This document shows, one piece after another, positions 7,832-14,501 of a DNA stretch of 20,472 bases. The position numbers and the translations under genes were made by a program. Source of the DNA: Flavobacteriaceae bacterium. Lineage in GTDB: Bacteria; Bacteroidota; Bacteroidia; Flavobacteriales; Flavobacteriaceae. The DNA lies in assembly GCA_002702385.1 (NCBI GenBank), contig NZZF01000056.1, forward strand, positions 17,217-37,688. The letters are read 5' to 3'. The notes beneath the pieces were generated by a model, which did no database searches, was not told where the DNA came from, and saw only the letters and a list, made by a program, of their open reading frames with translations. Position 1 is the first letter of the stretch. Each line of letters opens with the position of its first letter.

Positions 7832-8997
7832 TACTTTTTTCCAGAGAATTTGGCAACTTCCTTATCAGATATTTGATCATTATCAGAGAGTATAAATAAT
7901 CTTTCAACTACATTTCTTAGTTCTCTAACATTACCTTTCCAATCGTATGATTTCATTTTTTTCATACCAGTTTCATCAACAAATATTCTTTTATTTTCAT
8001 ACTGGTTTGATAATAAAGAAATGAAATGTTCTATTAAAATTGGAATATCATCTTTTCTGTCATTTAAAGGAGGAACATTTAATTCAATTACAGAAATTCT
8101 ATGATATAAATCTTCTCTAAATTTATTTTCAGAAATCAATTCAGAAATATTTTTGTTTGTAGCCGCAATAACTCTGGTATCAACATAAATATCTTTTTCA
8201 CTACCAACTTTTTGTATTTTATTTTCTTGAATAGCTCTAAGAACTTTTGATTGAGCTGACATACTCATATCACCAATTTCGTCAAGAAAAATAGTACCAT
8301 TATTAGCAGCTTCAAATTTTCCGGTTCTATCTTTATGTGCAGAAGTAAACGAACCTTTTATATGACCAAACAATTCACTTTCAATTAATTCAGATGGAAT
8401 AGCCGCACAATTAACCTCAATAAACGGACCATCACTTCTAAAACTATTTGAATGGATTTGTCTAGCAACAAGTTCCTTACCAGATCCATTAGGGCCTAAA
8501 ATTAAAACCTTGGCATTTGTAGGTGAAATTTTTTCAATTAAATTCTTAACATTAATAATCTTTTTAGAATCACCAATAATTTCATATTTACTAGCAGTCT
8601 TTTTAGTTTTAATATTTGATTTCTTAGAAGTTGTATTTTTTAGTGCGCTTCTAACTGAGGTCAATAAGTTGTTTAAATCTGGTGGTTTTTCAATATAATC
8701 AAAAGCGCCAAGTCTCATAGCTTTAACAGCAGTTTTTAAATCTCCATGACCTGAAATCATGATAATAGGAATTGTACTATCATAGCCAATAACAAACTCA
8801 AGTACATCAATACCATCTTTCTTTGGCATTTTAATATCACATAAAATTAAATCATAATGTTGGGATTTTATCAAAGAAATGGCTTCTTGTCCATTAGCAG
8901 CTTCATCAAGTTTATATTTAGAATTCTCTTCGGATAATACTTTTTTAAGGACTCTTCTTATCGCATCCTCATCCTCAACAATTAAAATTTTAGACAT
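7831..8997 (-). CDS. NtrC-type response regulator (receiver + AAA+), no DNA-binding domain
   Basis: Two-component regulator of 388 residues. Residues 1-118 are a CheY-like receiver with acidic pocket E8/D9, phospho-acceptor D54 (CDIKMPKKDG) and K104. Residues 138-370 are a sigma-54-activator-type AAA+ domain: Walker A GPNGSGKE (168-175), a GSFTSA loop (215-220) where sigma-54 activators have GAFTGA, Walker B GTIFLDE (234-240), arginines R294 and R300, and NVRELRN (356-362). The protein stops about 25 residues later, with no Fis-type helix-turn-helix. It may therefore act without binding DNA itself, through another protein, or from solution. From memory, similar short proteins occur in other Flavobacteria, so this is not a local truncation. 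No partner histidine kinase is in the window. It follows dnaJ by 15 bases and overlaps the M28 gene by one base. Confidence 0.93.
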   Translation of the reverse strand: MSKILIVEDEDAIRRVLKKVLSEENSKYKLDEAANGQEAISLIKSQHYDLILCDIKMPKKDGIDVLEFVIGYDSTIPIIMISGHGDLKTAVKAMRLGAFDYIEKPPDLNNLLTSVRSALKNTTSKKSNIKTKKTASKYEIIGDSKKIINVKNLIEKISPTNAKVLILGPNGSGKELVARQIHSNSFRSDGPFIEVNCAAIPSELIESELFGHIKGSFTSAHKDRTGKFEAANNGTIFLDEIGDMSMSAQSKVLRAIQENKIQKVGSEKDIYVDTRVIAATNKNISELISENKFREDLYHRISVIELNVPPLNDRKDDIPILIEHFISLLSNQYENKRIFVDETGMKKMKSYDWKGNVRELRNVVERLFILSDNDQISDKEVAKFSGKK

Positions 8998-9012
8998 ACC
9001 TTAATATACAAA

Positions 9013-10119
9013 TTATGAAAACATATCTTTTACTTTTTCAAAAAAAGACTTGTCGTTTTTATCTGGGGATGGTTTGAAATGTTCATCGTTTTTCATTTGC
9101 TCAAAAAAAGATTTCTGTTCTTTACTCAAGGTTTTTGGAGTCCACACATTAACATGAACTAACAAATCCCCAGTTCCATAGCCATTAACCGATTTTAAAC
9201 CTTTTCCTCTAAGTCTAAGAATTTTTCCAGATTGAATACCAGCTTCTAATTTTATCCTAACTTTTCCAGTAACAGTATCAATTTCTTTGGATATTCCTAA
9301 AACTGCATCCGAAATACTGACGTATAAGTCGTAATGTAGATTATTACCCTCTCTTTTTAAATTGTCATCTTCCAACTCATTTATTAAGATCAATAAATCA
9401 CCAGGAACACCATCTGTGATTGGTTCATTACCTTTTCCAGAAACTCTTAACTGCATACCATCTTCAACTCCAGCAGGCATTTTAACTTCAACCATTTCTT
9501 CCTTTAAAACCTGACCGTTAGAATCAGAACCTGGTGGTTTATTAGAAACAATTTTACCAGTTCCAGAACAATTATTACATGTTGTTGTGGATTGCATTCT
9601 TCCAAGAATAGTATTTGTAATTTGAGTCATTTGACCACTACCATTACAAACTCTACATGTTGAATATTCTAAACCATCAGCCTGAACTTTTCTTTTAACT
9701 TTTATTTTTTTATTTACACCTTCGGCAATTTCCTTTATTGTTAAAGAAACTTTAATTCTGAGATTTGTACCCTTTGATCTTCTCGATGAAGAACCGCCAA
9801 ATCCTCCAAATCCTCCAAATGCACTTCCAAATATATCTCCAAACTGACTAAAAATATCTTCCATGTTCATTCCGCCTGAACCAAAACCTCCATTACCTTG
9901 AAAAGCAGCATGTCCAAATTGATCATATTTAGCTCTTTTATCTTTATTTCCTAGAACTTCATATGCTTCAGCAGCCTGTTTAAATTTTTCTTCAGCTTTT
10001 ACATCACCAGGATTTTTATCAGGATGATACTTTATTGCAGATTTTCTGTATGCTTTTTTTATTTCACTTTCAGAAGCACTTTTATTTACACCCAATATTT
10101 CGTAATAATCCTCTTTCAT
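9013..10119 (-). CDS. dnaJ: Co-chaperone DnaJ (Hsp40) with a halved zinc domain
   Basis: Hsp40 that delivers unfolded proteins to DnaK and stimulates its ATPase. Residues 1-70 are the J domain with HPD at 32-34. Residues 73-113 are the Gly/Phe-rich linker, including FGGFGGFGG. The central cysteine-rich domain has only two CxxCxGxG motifs (C155/C158 and C181/C184) instead of four. The spacing and the intervening sequence match motifs 2 and 3 of E. coli DnaJ, so one zinc site (centre II) appears kept and centre I lost. The two C-terminal beta domains follow (for example [18 protein letters not shown]). Length is 368 against about 376 in E. coli. Its ATG shares one base with the grpE stop (TAATG), giving a coupled grpE-dnaJ pair; dnaK is not in the window. 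Confidence 0.97.
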   Translation of the reverse strand: MKEDYYEILGVNKSASESEIKKAYRKSAIKYHPDKNPGDVKAEEKFKQAAEAYEVLGNKDKRAKYDQFGHAAFQGNGGFGSGGMNMEDIFSQFGDIFGSAFGGFGGFGGSSSRRSKGTNLRIKVSLTIKEIAEGVNKKIKVKRKVQADGLEYSTCRVCNGSGQMTQITNTILGRMQSTTTCNNCSGTGKIVSNKPPGSDSNGQVLKEEMVEVKMPAGVEDGMQLRVSGKGNEPITDGVPGDLLILINELEDDNLKREGNNLHYDLYVSISDAVLGISKEIDTVTGKVRIKLEAGIQSGKILRLRGKGLKSVNGYGTGDLLVHVNVWTPKTLSKEQKSFFEQMKNDEHFKPSPDKNDKSFFEKVKDMFS

Positions 10120-10607
10120 TAGTTAGCAACTACAACTTTAGGATATCTTAATATTTTATCACCAAGCATATAACCCTTTTCAATTACATCGACTATCTTT
10201 CCTTTATTCTTTGATTTATCAGCTTTTATTTGGGTAATAGCTTCATGAGACTCTGCATCAAATTTATCACCCTTATTAACCTCCATTTGAGTTAAACCCT
10301 TGGATTTTAAAATTTCATTAAACTTTGAGTAAATGAGTTCAAAACCCTGAACTAAATCATCATTTTCGGTTTTTTTAAATTCAAGTAAAGCCCTATCCAT
10401 ATCATCAGATATAGGTAAAAGTGCTGTCATCAATTCTTGAGAAGCAGTTTTAAACAAGTCTAGTCTTTCTTTGGATGTTCTTTTTCTATAATTTTCAAAT
10501 TCAGCAAATAATCTTAGAAATTTATCTTTTTCATCACTTACTTGATTATTAAGATCACTTATTTGATCTTTTAACGTTGGTTTCTTTTTTGATTTTTTTT
10601 CTGCCAT
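10119..10607 (-). CDS. grpE: Nucleotide exchange factor GrpE
   Basis: Releases ADP from DnaK in the DnaK-DnaJ-GrpE chaperone cycle, acting as a dimer in the cytoplasm. The 162 residues begin with a lysine-rich tail, followed by a long coiled-coil helix (about 12-75) containing [15 protein letters not shown], a four-helix region with [10 protein letters not shown] and [18 protein letters not shown], and the C-terminal beta wing with [12 protein letters not shown] and ending [10 protein letters not shown]. All are standard GrpE features and the length is normal. It precedes dnaJ with a one-base stop/start overlap. A -7-like element lies 37 bases upstream of its start, so the chaperone pair may be transcribed separately from the epimerase gene. 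Confidence 0.97.
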   Translation of the reverse strand: MAEKKSKKKPTLKDQISDLNNQVSDEKDKFLRLFAEFENYRKRTSKERLDLFKTASQELMTALLPISDDMDRALLEFKKTENDDLVQGFELIYSKFNEILKSKGLTQMEVNKGDKFDAESHEAITQIKADKSKNKGKIVDVIEKGYMLGDKILRYPKVVVAN

Positions 10608-10643
10608 TGTATAATATTAATTGTATAGACTCAAATTATCTGC

Positions 10644-10651
10644 CAAAATTA
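10644..10651 (-). promoter_or_regulatory. Candidate -7 element upstream of grpE
   Basis: On the minus strand this reads TAATTTTG, a match to TAnnTTTG. It lies in the 51-base gap between the epimerase stop and grpE, predicting transcription from about 10637. No clear -33 TTTG is found at the usual distance, so confidence is limited. No CIRCE-like inverted repeat is visible here. Confidence 0.4.
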
Positions 10652-10658
10652 TAATATG

Positions 10659-11570
10659 TCATAATGTCATGATTTTTTTTAGATTTTCAAATTTAAATAC
10701 AAAACCATTTTCTAAAAGTTTTTTTGGGTATACTTTTTTATTATTTAAAATAATTTCTCTGTAAAAATCAGAGATTCCTAAAATTTTAAAAGGAATGATC
10801 GCTAAGTAACTTGGAGTTGAAAAAGAAATTAAAGGTTTTTTATTTAAAGAGCTAACTTTTAATTGTAATTCAGAATTCAAAGATGGATTTGGAGACACTA
10901 AGTTAAATACACCATCTAATTTTTTTTTGATTATAAAATTAATAGCGCTTATCAAATCTTCCATGTGAATCCAAGATTGCCATTGAAAGCCTTTATCAAT
11001 CATTGGGTTAATCTTCAAATTATTAATTAAAATTAATTTCTCAAGAAAACCACTCTCTTTTGATAAAACAATTCCAATTCTAAGTTTTGAAATTAGAATT
11101 TTAGAGTTTGATAATTTATCAATTTCATCTTCCCATTTCTTAACAACATTACCTAAAAAAGACTTACAATTTTTGATAGAAGTTTCATCTTGAATTTGAA
11201 GGTTATTATTCTCATAAATTCCTGTAGCAGATGCGGAAACAATATGTTCTAATTTATCATTATTCTTAATTAATTTATCAAGAGTCTTTATTGAGTTTAT
11301 TCTAGAACTAAGAATTTCTTTTTTATTTTTTTTTGACCAAAAAGAAAAAACATTTTTTCCTGATAAATTAACAATTACATTAACACCTTTAATACTTTCA
11401 TAATCAACCTCAAATTTTGTAGGATTCCAATGGAAATACTTTAATTTTTGAGAATTCTTTTTTGAATTTAAATTTCTAGTTAAAACATTTACATAAACAC
11501 CATTGTCGATGAAAAACTTACACAATTTTTTACCTATAAAACCTGTTCCACCTGCTACTAGTATTTTCAT
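10659..11570 (-). CDS. TIGR01777-family NAD(P)-binding epimerase (YfcH/SDR39U1-like)
   Basis: Atypical extended short-chain dehydrogenase of 303 residues. The N-terminus MKILVAGGTGFIGKK carries the nucleotide-binding motif GGTGFIG (G7, G8, G10, G13). IVNLSGKNV (66-74), SSRINSIKTLDKLI (88-101) and SASATGIYE (112-120) are hallmarks of the TIGR01777 branch, as are the SWIHMEDLI and GVFNLVSPNP segments in the C-terminal half. The reaction and substrate of this family are not established, so no specific pathway is proposed. Cytoplasmic; no signal peptide. It has a good promoter in the 62-base divergent gap shared with ilvE and lies upstream of grpE on the same strand, so readthrough into the chaperone genes is possible. 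Confidence 0.9.
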   Translation of the reverse strand: MKILVAGGTGFIGKKLCKFFIDNGVYVNVLTRNLNSKKNSQKLKYFHWNPTKFEVDYESIKGVNVIVNLSGKNVFSFWSKKNKKEILSSRINSIKTLDKLIKNNDKLEHIVSASATGIYENNNLQIQDETSIKNCKSFLGNVVKKWEDEIDKLSNSKILISKLRIGIVLSKESGFLEKLILINNLKINPMIDKGFQWQSWIHMEDLISAINFIIKKKLDGVFNLVSPNPSLNSELQLKVSSLNKKPLISFSTPSYLAIIPFKILGISDFYREIILNNKKVYPKKLLENGFVFKFENLKKIMTL

Positions 11571-11594
11571 TTTTAATTTTCTTCAATATTTCTT

Positions 11595-11626
11595 CAAAGT
11601 TAATTTGTAATTTTACTTTAATCAAA
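11595..11626 (-). promoter_or_regulatory. Promoter of the epimerase gene
   Basis: On the minus strand TTTG (11623-11626) is followed after 20 bases by TAACTTTG (11595-11602), close to the Bacteroidota consensus TTTG-N19-TAnnTTTG. Transcription is predicted near 11588, about 18 bases before the start codon. A comparably good element for the divergent ilvE gene was not found; TAATTTG at 11601-11607 lacks one base of the motif. Confidence 0.65.
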
Positions 11627-11632
11627 TTAATA

Positions 11633-12682
11633 ATGAATATTACTTTAACTAAAAATTCTAGAATTTCAAATGTAGATTTTTCAAATCTTCAATTTGGTCA
11701 GATTTTTAGCGATCATATGTTTGTATGTGATTATTTCGATGGAGAATGGTCAAATGAAAGAATTCTTCCATATTCCGATATAAAAGTAAGTCCATCTTCG
11801 AGGGTTTTTCATTACGGTCAAGCAATTTTTGAAGGAATGAAAGCTTACAAAGATGACAAAGATGTTATTTGGCTTTTTAGACCTGATGAAAATTTTAAAA
11901 GATTTAACATTTCATCTAAAAGGTTAGCAATTCCAGAAATTCCTGAGAAAATTTTTTTTAACGGCCTTAACGAACTATTAAAAATTGATAGAGACTGGAT
12001 TAAAAAAGGAGTTGGAAATTCATTATATGTTCGTCCTTTTGTTTTTGCTTCTGAACCTTCAATAAATGCTACTGAAGCAAATGCATATAAGTTTATGATT
12101 ATATGTACTCCTGCAAAATCTTATTATGAAAATCAAGAAATTTGGGTAAAAATTGAAGAGAAATTTAGTCGTGCTGCAAAAGGTGGCGTTGGATATGCAA
12201 AAGCTTCAGGAAATTATGCTGCTCAGTTCTATCCCACTCAAATTGCAAAAAATGAAGGATTTCAGCAAATAATATGGACTGATTCTAATAATCATAACCG
12301 TGTTGAAGAAGCTGGTACAATGAATCTTTTTTTTAAAATCAATGACACTTTAATAACTTCTCCAACTAGTGATAGTATATTAGACGGTATTACAAGGAAA
12401 AGTATTATTGAAATAGCTAAATCTTTAAAAATTAATATTGAAGAGAGAGACATCACTGTTGAGGAATTAATATCGGCTCATAAGTCTGGATCATTGAAGG
12501 AAATTTTCGGAACAGGTACAGCTGTAACAGTACTTCCAATTAACGGATTTGGTTACAGGGGCAATAGATTTTCAATTATTTCTAATGAAGAAAAAACCTC
12601 TGATCTATTAAAAATTAAGCTTAATAATATTCAATATGCTAGAACCAAAGACTTTAGTCATTGGCAATATAAAATCACCTAA
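11633..12682 (+). CDS. ilvE: Branched-chain amino acid aminotransferase
   Basis: PLP enzyme that interconverts leucine, isoleucine and valine with their 2-oxoacids, using glutamate/2-oxoglutarate. The 349 residues match the long (type II) form of the family: FHYGQAIFEGMKAY (59-72), LFRPDENFKRFNISSKRL (81-98), LYVRPFVFASE (131-141), GYAKASGNYA with the PLP-binding lysine K190, RVEEAGTMNLFF with the conserved glutamates, and GTGTAV near the C-terminus. The start is the only ATG before the conserved N-terminus. It is a single gene on the plus strand, divergent from the epimerase and convergent with the interrupted pyrophosphohydrolase gene, whose original stop overlaps its own by 3 bases. No leader peptide or attenuator is visible in the short upstream gap. 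Confidence 0.97.
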   Translation: MNITLTKNSRISNVDFSNLQFGQIFSDHMFVCDYFDGEWSNERILPYSDIKVSPSSRVFHYGQAIFEGMKAYKDDKDVIWLFRPDENFKRFNISSKRLAIPEIPEKIFFNGLNELLKIDRDWIKKGVGNSLYVRPFVFASEPSINATEANAYKFMIICTPAKSYYENQEIWVKIEEKFSRAAKGGVGYAKASGNYAAQFYPTQIAKNEGFQQIIWTDSNNHNRVEEAGTMNLFFKINDTLITSPTSDSILDGITRKSIIEIAKSLKINIEERDITVEELISAHKSGSLKEIFGTGTAVTVLPINGFGYRGNRFSIISNEEKTSDLLKIKLNNIQYARTKDFSHWQYKIT

Positions 12683-12816
12683 AAAAACTTACTAAAATTA
12701 GGTTTAAAATAATTTGGACCTTTCATAACTTTACCATCTTCTCGGTAAATAGGATTTCCATCCAGACCAAGTTTGCTCATATTACTTTTTTGAATTTCAT
12801 CAAAAATATCTTCAAT
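12679..12816 (-). pseudogene. Severed C-terminal tail of the MazG-like pyrophosphohydrolase
   Basis: In the same frame as the 80-residue gene at 12817-13059, immediately after its TAA, 45 further codons stay open. They read IEDIFDEIQKSNMSKLG, then GNPIYREDGKVMKGP and NYFKPNFSKFF, ending in TAG at 12679-12681. From memory this is exactly the C-terminal half of flavobacterial homologues (KIEEVF...SNMSKLG...YREDGKVMKGPNYF). The tail shows no frameshift or second stop and ends by overlapping the ilvE stop codon. The intact gene would thus be 126 residues over 12679-13059, interrupted by a single nonsense codon where homologues appear to have lysine (AAA to TAA, one base). Confidence 0.8.
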
Positions 12817-13059
12817 TTAATCTTGCATACCATGTTCTATTATAGTTCCACATAAAATATATAACATGTCACCTAAAGCATCAGCAACCTCTATAATATC
12901 ACCATTATTAGCAGCTTCTAGATATTCTTTATTTTCTTCATCCATTAAATTAAATCTAAGAGAATTTTTATCTTTTCCTAAACTTGGTAATGGAGAATTG
13001 CTATAACCAATCTTATAAGTTTCATGAAACTTCTTTACTGAATCTATTTGTTTTTTCAT
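12817..13059 (-). CDS. MazG-like NTP pyrophosphohydrolase, cut short by an in-frame TAA
   Basis: Member of the all-alpha NTP pyrophosphatase (MazG/PRA-PH) superfamily, which hydrolyses nucleoside triphosphates to monophosphates and pyrophosphate, for house-cleaning or in metabolism; the exact substrate is unknown. The 80 residues before the stop hold the catalytic metal-binding motifs: DEENKEYLEA (EExxE, from residue 36) and EVADALGDMLYI (ExxxxxxD, from residue 57), followed by the helix CGTIIEHGMQD. The normal C-terminal third continues in frame after the TAA at 12817-12819. Either the product is a truncated enzyme that keeps its active site, or the gene is a recent pseudogene, or the stop is a sequence error. 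It is divergent from the small membrane protein gene at 13100 and convergent with ilvE. Confidence 0.75.
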   Translation of the reverse strand: MKKQIDSVKKFHETYKIGYSNSPLPSLGKDKNSLRFNLMDEENKEYLEAANNGDIIEVADALGDMLYILCGTIIEHGMQD

Positions 13060-13065
13060 ATGGGA

Positions 13066-13084
13066 TAAATTTGATATATCTTTG
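13066..13084 (+). promoter_or_regulatory. Candidate promoter -7 elements for the crcB unit
   Basis: Two overlapping matches to TAnnTTTG lie here: TAAATTTG at 13066-13073 and TATCTTTG at 13077-13084, with a TTTG at 13047-13050 as possible -33 element (15 or 26 bases away, neither ideal). Either would place transcription shortly before the ATG at 13100. No fluoride riboswitch can be accommodated in such a short leader. Confidence 0.45.
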
Positions 13085-13099
13085 TAAAAATAATTAAAT

Positions 13100-13288
13100 A
13101 TGTTTACAGAAGGACAGATTATATTTGCATTATTCTTTATAATTATTTTTTCAATAATTATTTTTTTAAGCTATAAAAAGGATATAAAATTTTTAAATAA
13201 AACTTACAAAGGAGTAAAATGGGTTTTAGTTGGGTTTATAGTTTTTTTTATTCTTTTGGTATATCTAAAATCATTAGTCAATGCTTAA
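13100..13288 (+). CDS. Small two-helix membrane protein preceding crcB
   Basis: A 62-residue protein with two hydrophobic helices (about residues 7-24 and 41-58) separated by a lysine-rich stretch (YKKDIKFLNKTYKGVK), which predicts a hairpin with a cytoplasmic basic loop. No enzymatic motif is present. Its last 8 bases overlap the start of crcB (ATGCTTAA), implying translational coupling and a functional relation to the fluoride channel. From memory, a similar short protein precedes crcB in other Flavobacteria, but I know of no assigned role. The start ATG lies just after the promoter-like elements. Confidence 0.8.
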   Translation: MFTEGQIIFALFFIIIFSIIIFLSYKKDIKFLNKTYKGVKWVLVGFIVFFILLVYLKSLVNA

Positions 13289-13646
13289 AAATTTAATATT
13301 AGTATTTATTGGAGGAGGTTTGGGTAGTGTATTTAGATATCTAATTTCAAGAGTTGAAATACTTAACTCTGCAATACCATACAATACATTAATTGTCAAC
13401 ACAATTGGTTCTTTATTGATTGGAATTATTTTAGGATATTATCTTAAAAATGAAACATTAAATTCAAACTATATTATTTTTTTTACTACTGGCTTTTGTG
13501 GAGGATTCACCACTTTTTCTGCTTTTACAAATGAAAGTTTAAAATTATTAAGTGATGGTAATTTCCTCTTATTCTTTGTTTACATTACTTTGAGTATAAT
13601 CTTAGGGCTTTGTGCTGTATATATAGGATTTACTTTTTCTAAATAA
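13281..13646 (+). CDS. crcB: Fluoride ion channel CrcB/FluC
   Basis: Small inner-membrane channel that exports fluoride as a dual-topology dimer. The 121 residues have four transmembrane helices and the family signatures: GGGLGSVFRY (11-20), YNTLIVNTIGSLLIG with N40 (the conserved pore asparagine), and GFCGGFTTFSAFTNE (71-85), which supplies the central sodium-site segment and the pore phenylalanines. Length is typical. It overlaps the preceding small membrane protein by 8 bases. No crcB-type fluoride riboswitch is seen upstream of the pair. A gene-free, AT-rich stretch of 186 bases follows before the TorF-like gene, and no strong terminator is visible in it. Confidence 0.94.
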   Translation: MLKNLILVFIGGGLGSVFRYLISRVEILNSAIPYNTLIVNTIGSLLIGIILGYYLKNETLNSNYIIFFTTGFCGGFTTFSAFTNESLKLLSDGNFLLFFVYITLSIILGLCAVYIGFTFSK

Positions 13647-13716
13647 TTGATATTAAGCACTTTACTCTACCTAAATTAAGAATTTACAAAATTTAATTAA
13701 TCAATTTTATTAATAT

Positions 13717-13743
13717 TAAAAATTTTTAGGCTGAAAATTTTCA
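13717..13743. promoter_or_regulatory. Two adjacent 12-bp palindromes upstream of the torF-like/amt1 unit
   Basis: TAAAAATTTTTA (717-728) and TGAAAATTTTCA (732-743) are both perfect palindromes separated by 3 bases (GGC), about 60-85 bases upstream of the -7 element at 13802. The position suits an activator or repressor site for the ammonium unit. In AT-rich DNA such palindromes also arise by chance, so function is inferred only from position and pairing. Confidence 0.3.
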
Positions 13744-13801
13744 ATTTCTCAAAAAGAATGTGTTAGACCTAAAATTACAAAGTATGATTTGAACTAAAAT
13801 T

Positions 13802-13809
13802 TACTTTTG
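13802..13809 (+). promoter_or_regulatory. Candidate -7 element of the torF-like/amt1 operon
   Basis: TACTTTTG fits TAnnTTTG and predicts transcription near 13816, about 17 bases before the ATG at 13833. The -33 region lacks TTTG at the normal spacing, which would fit an activator-dependent promoter. I found no sigma-54 element (TGGCAC-N5-TTGC) here. Confidence 0.45.
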
Positions 13810-13832
13810 GCTTGTTAATTAAAAAATTTATT

Positions 13833-14483
13833 ATGAAAAAATTATTACAAAAAATGACTTTAGCAGTTGCTGCTTTATTCTTTATGTTTAATGTACAAAC
13901 TGCAAAAGCTCAAGATTTTGGAGCTGACGTTGTTAGTTCATACGTCTGGAGAGGTACTCAATTTGGTTCAGGCCCACACATTCAACCGTGGATGGAGTTA
14001 GGCTCAGGAGCTCTAACCGGTGGTATTTGGGGAAGTTTCCCAACTACAGGAGGTGATGGAGGACATGAGCTAGACCTTTGGGCTTCTTATGATTTCGGAC
14101 CATTAGCTTTAACAGTTACAAATTATTCATTTCCTAATTCTGACGGAACTTATTCTGCTGGTGGTGTATTTGATGGTGATTTAGAAATTAGTGGATCTAC
14201 AAGTTTAGGGCCAATTGATTTAACTGTTGGTTATTTTACAGACTTAGAAGCATTATATATTGAAGCTGGATTTCCTTTAGGACCAGTTGGTGTTGGAATT
14301 GGTTTTGGTAGCGATGCTGCTGATGCTTTCTATGCTGGCGGTGATAGTGGTTTAGTTAATCTTTCGTTTAGTGGTGAAAAAGAAATCAAATTAACTGAAG
14401 ACTATTCTCTTCCAGTATTTGGATCATTTATATATAATCCAGACGCAGAATCTGCATTTCTAGTTTTTGGATTTAGTTTCTAA
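13833..14483 (+). CDS. TorF-like putative outer-membrane protein
   Basis: Exported protein of 216 residues with a clear signal peptide (MKKLLQKMTLAVAALFFMF..., cleavage probably after AKA before QD). The mature part starts DFGADVVSSYVWRGTQFG. This opening and the alternating Gly/aromatic pattern resemble the TorF/gcw_chp family of putative porins, and the last residue is an aromatic (FGFSF), as for beta-barrel insertion signals. It is acidic and glycine-rich, with roughly eight to ten predicted beta strands. The chosen start is ATG 13833; an in-frame TTG at 13812 would add seven residues before the signal peptide and would sit at or before the predicted transcription start. It lies 18 bases before amt1, suggesting an outer-membrane entry route for the same nutrient, though no substrate specificity is visible. 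Confidence 0.7.
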   Translation: MKKLLQKMTLAVAALFFMFNVQTAKAQDFGADVVSSYVWRGTQFGSGPHIQPWMELGSGALTGGIWGSFPTTGGDGGHELDLWASYDFGPLALTVTNYSFPNSDGTYSAGGVFDGDLEISGSTSLGPIDLTVGYFTDLEALYIEAGFPLGPVGVGIGFGSDAADAFYAGGDSGLVNLSFSGEKEIKLTEDYSLPVFGSFIYNPDAESAFLVFGFSF

Positions 14484-14501
14484 TTAAAAAAATAATTAAT
14501 T

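Noticed and set aside
13047..13099. Fluoride riboswitch before the crcB unit
   Set aside because: The gap is about 40 bases and shows none of the conserved GGnGAUGG-type core, so there is no room for the aptamer.
13812..13832. TTG at 13812 as start of the TorF-like protein
   Set aside because: The signal peptide begins properly at ATG 13833, and the predicted transcription start (about 13816) lies after the TTG.
13647..13832. Possible small RNA or tRNA in the gene-free stretch after crcB
   Set aside because: No cloverleaf, no GC-rich stem and no terminator-like hairpin with a T run were found; only the palindromes and the -7 element stand out.
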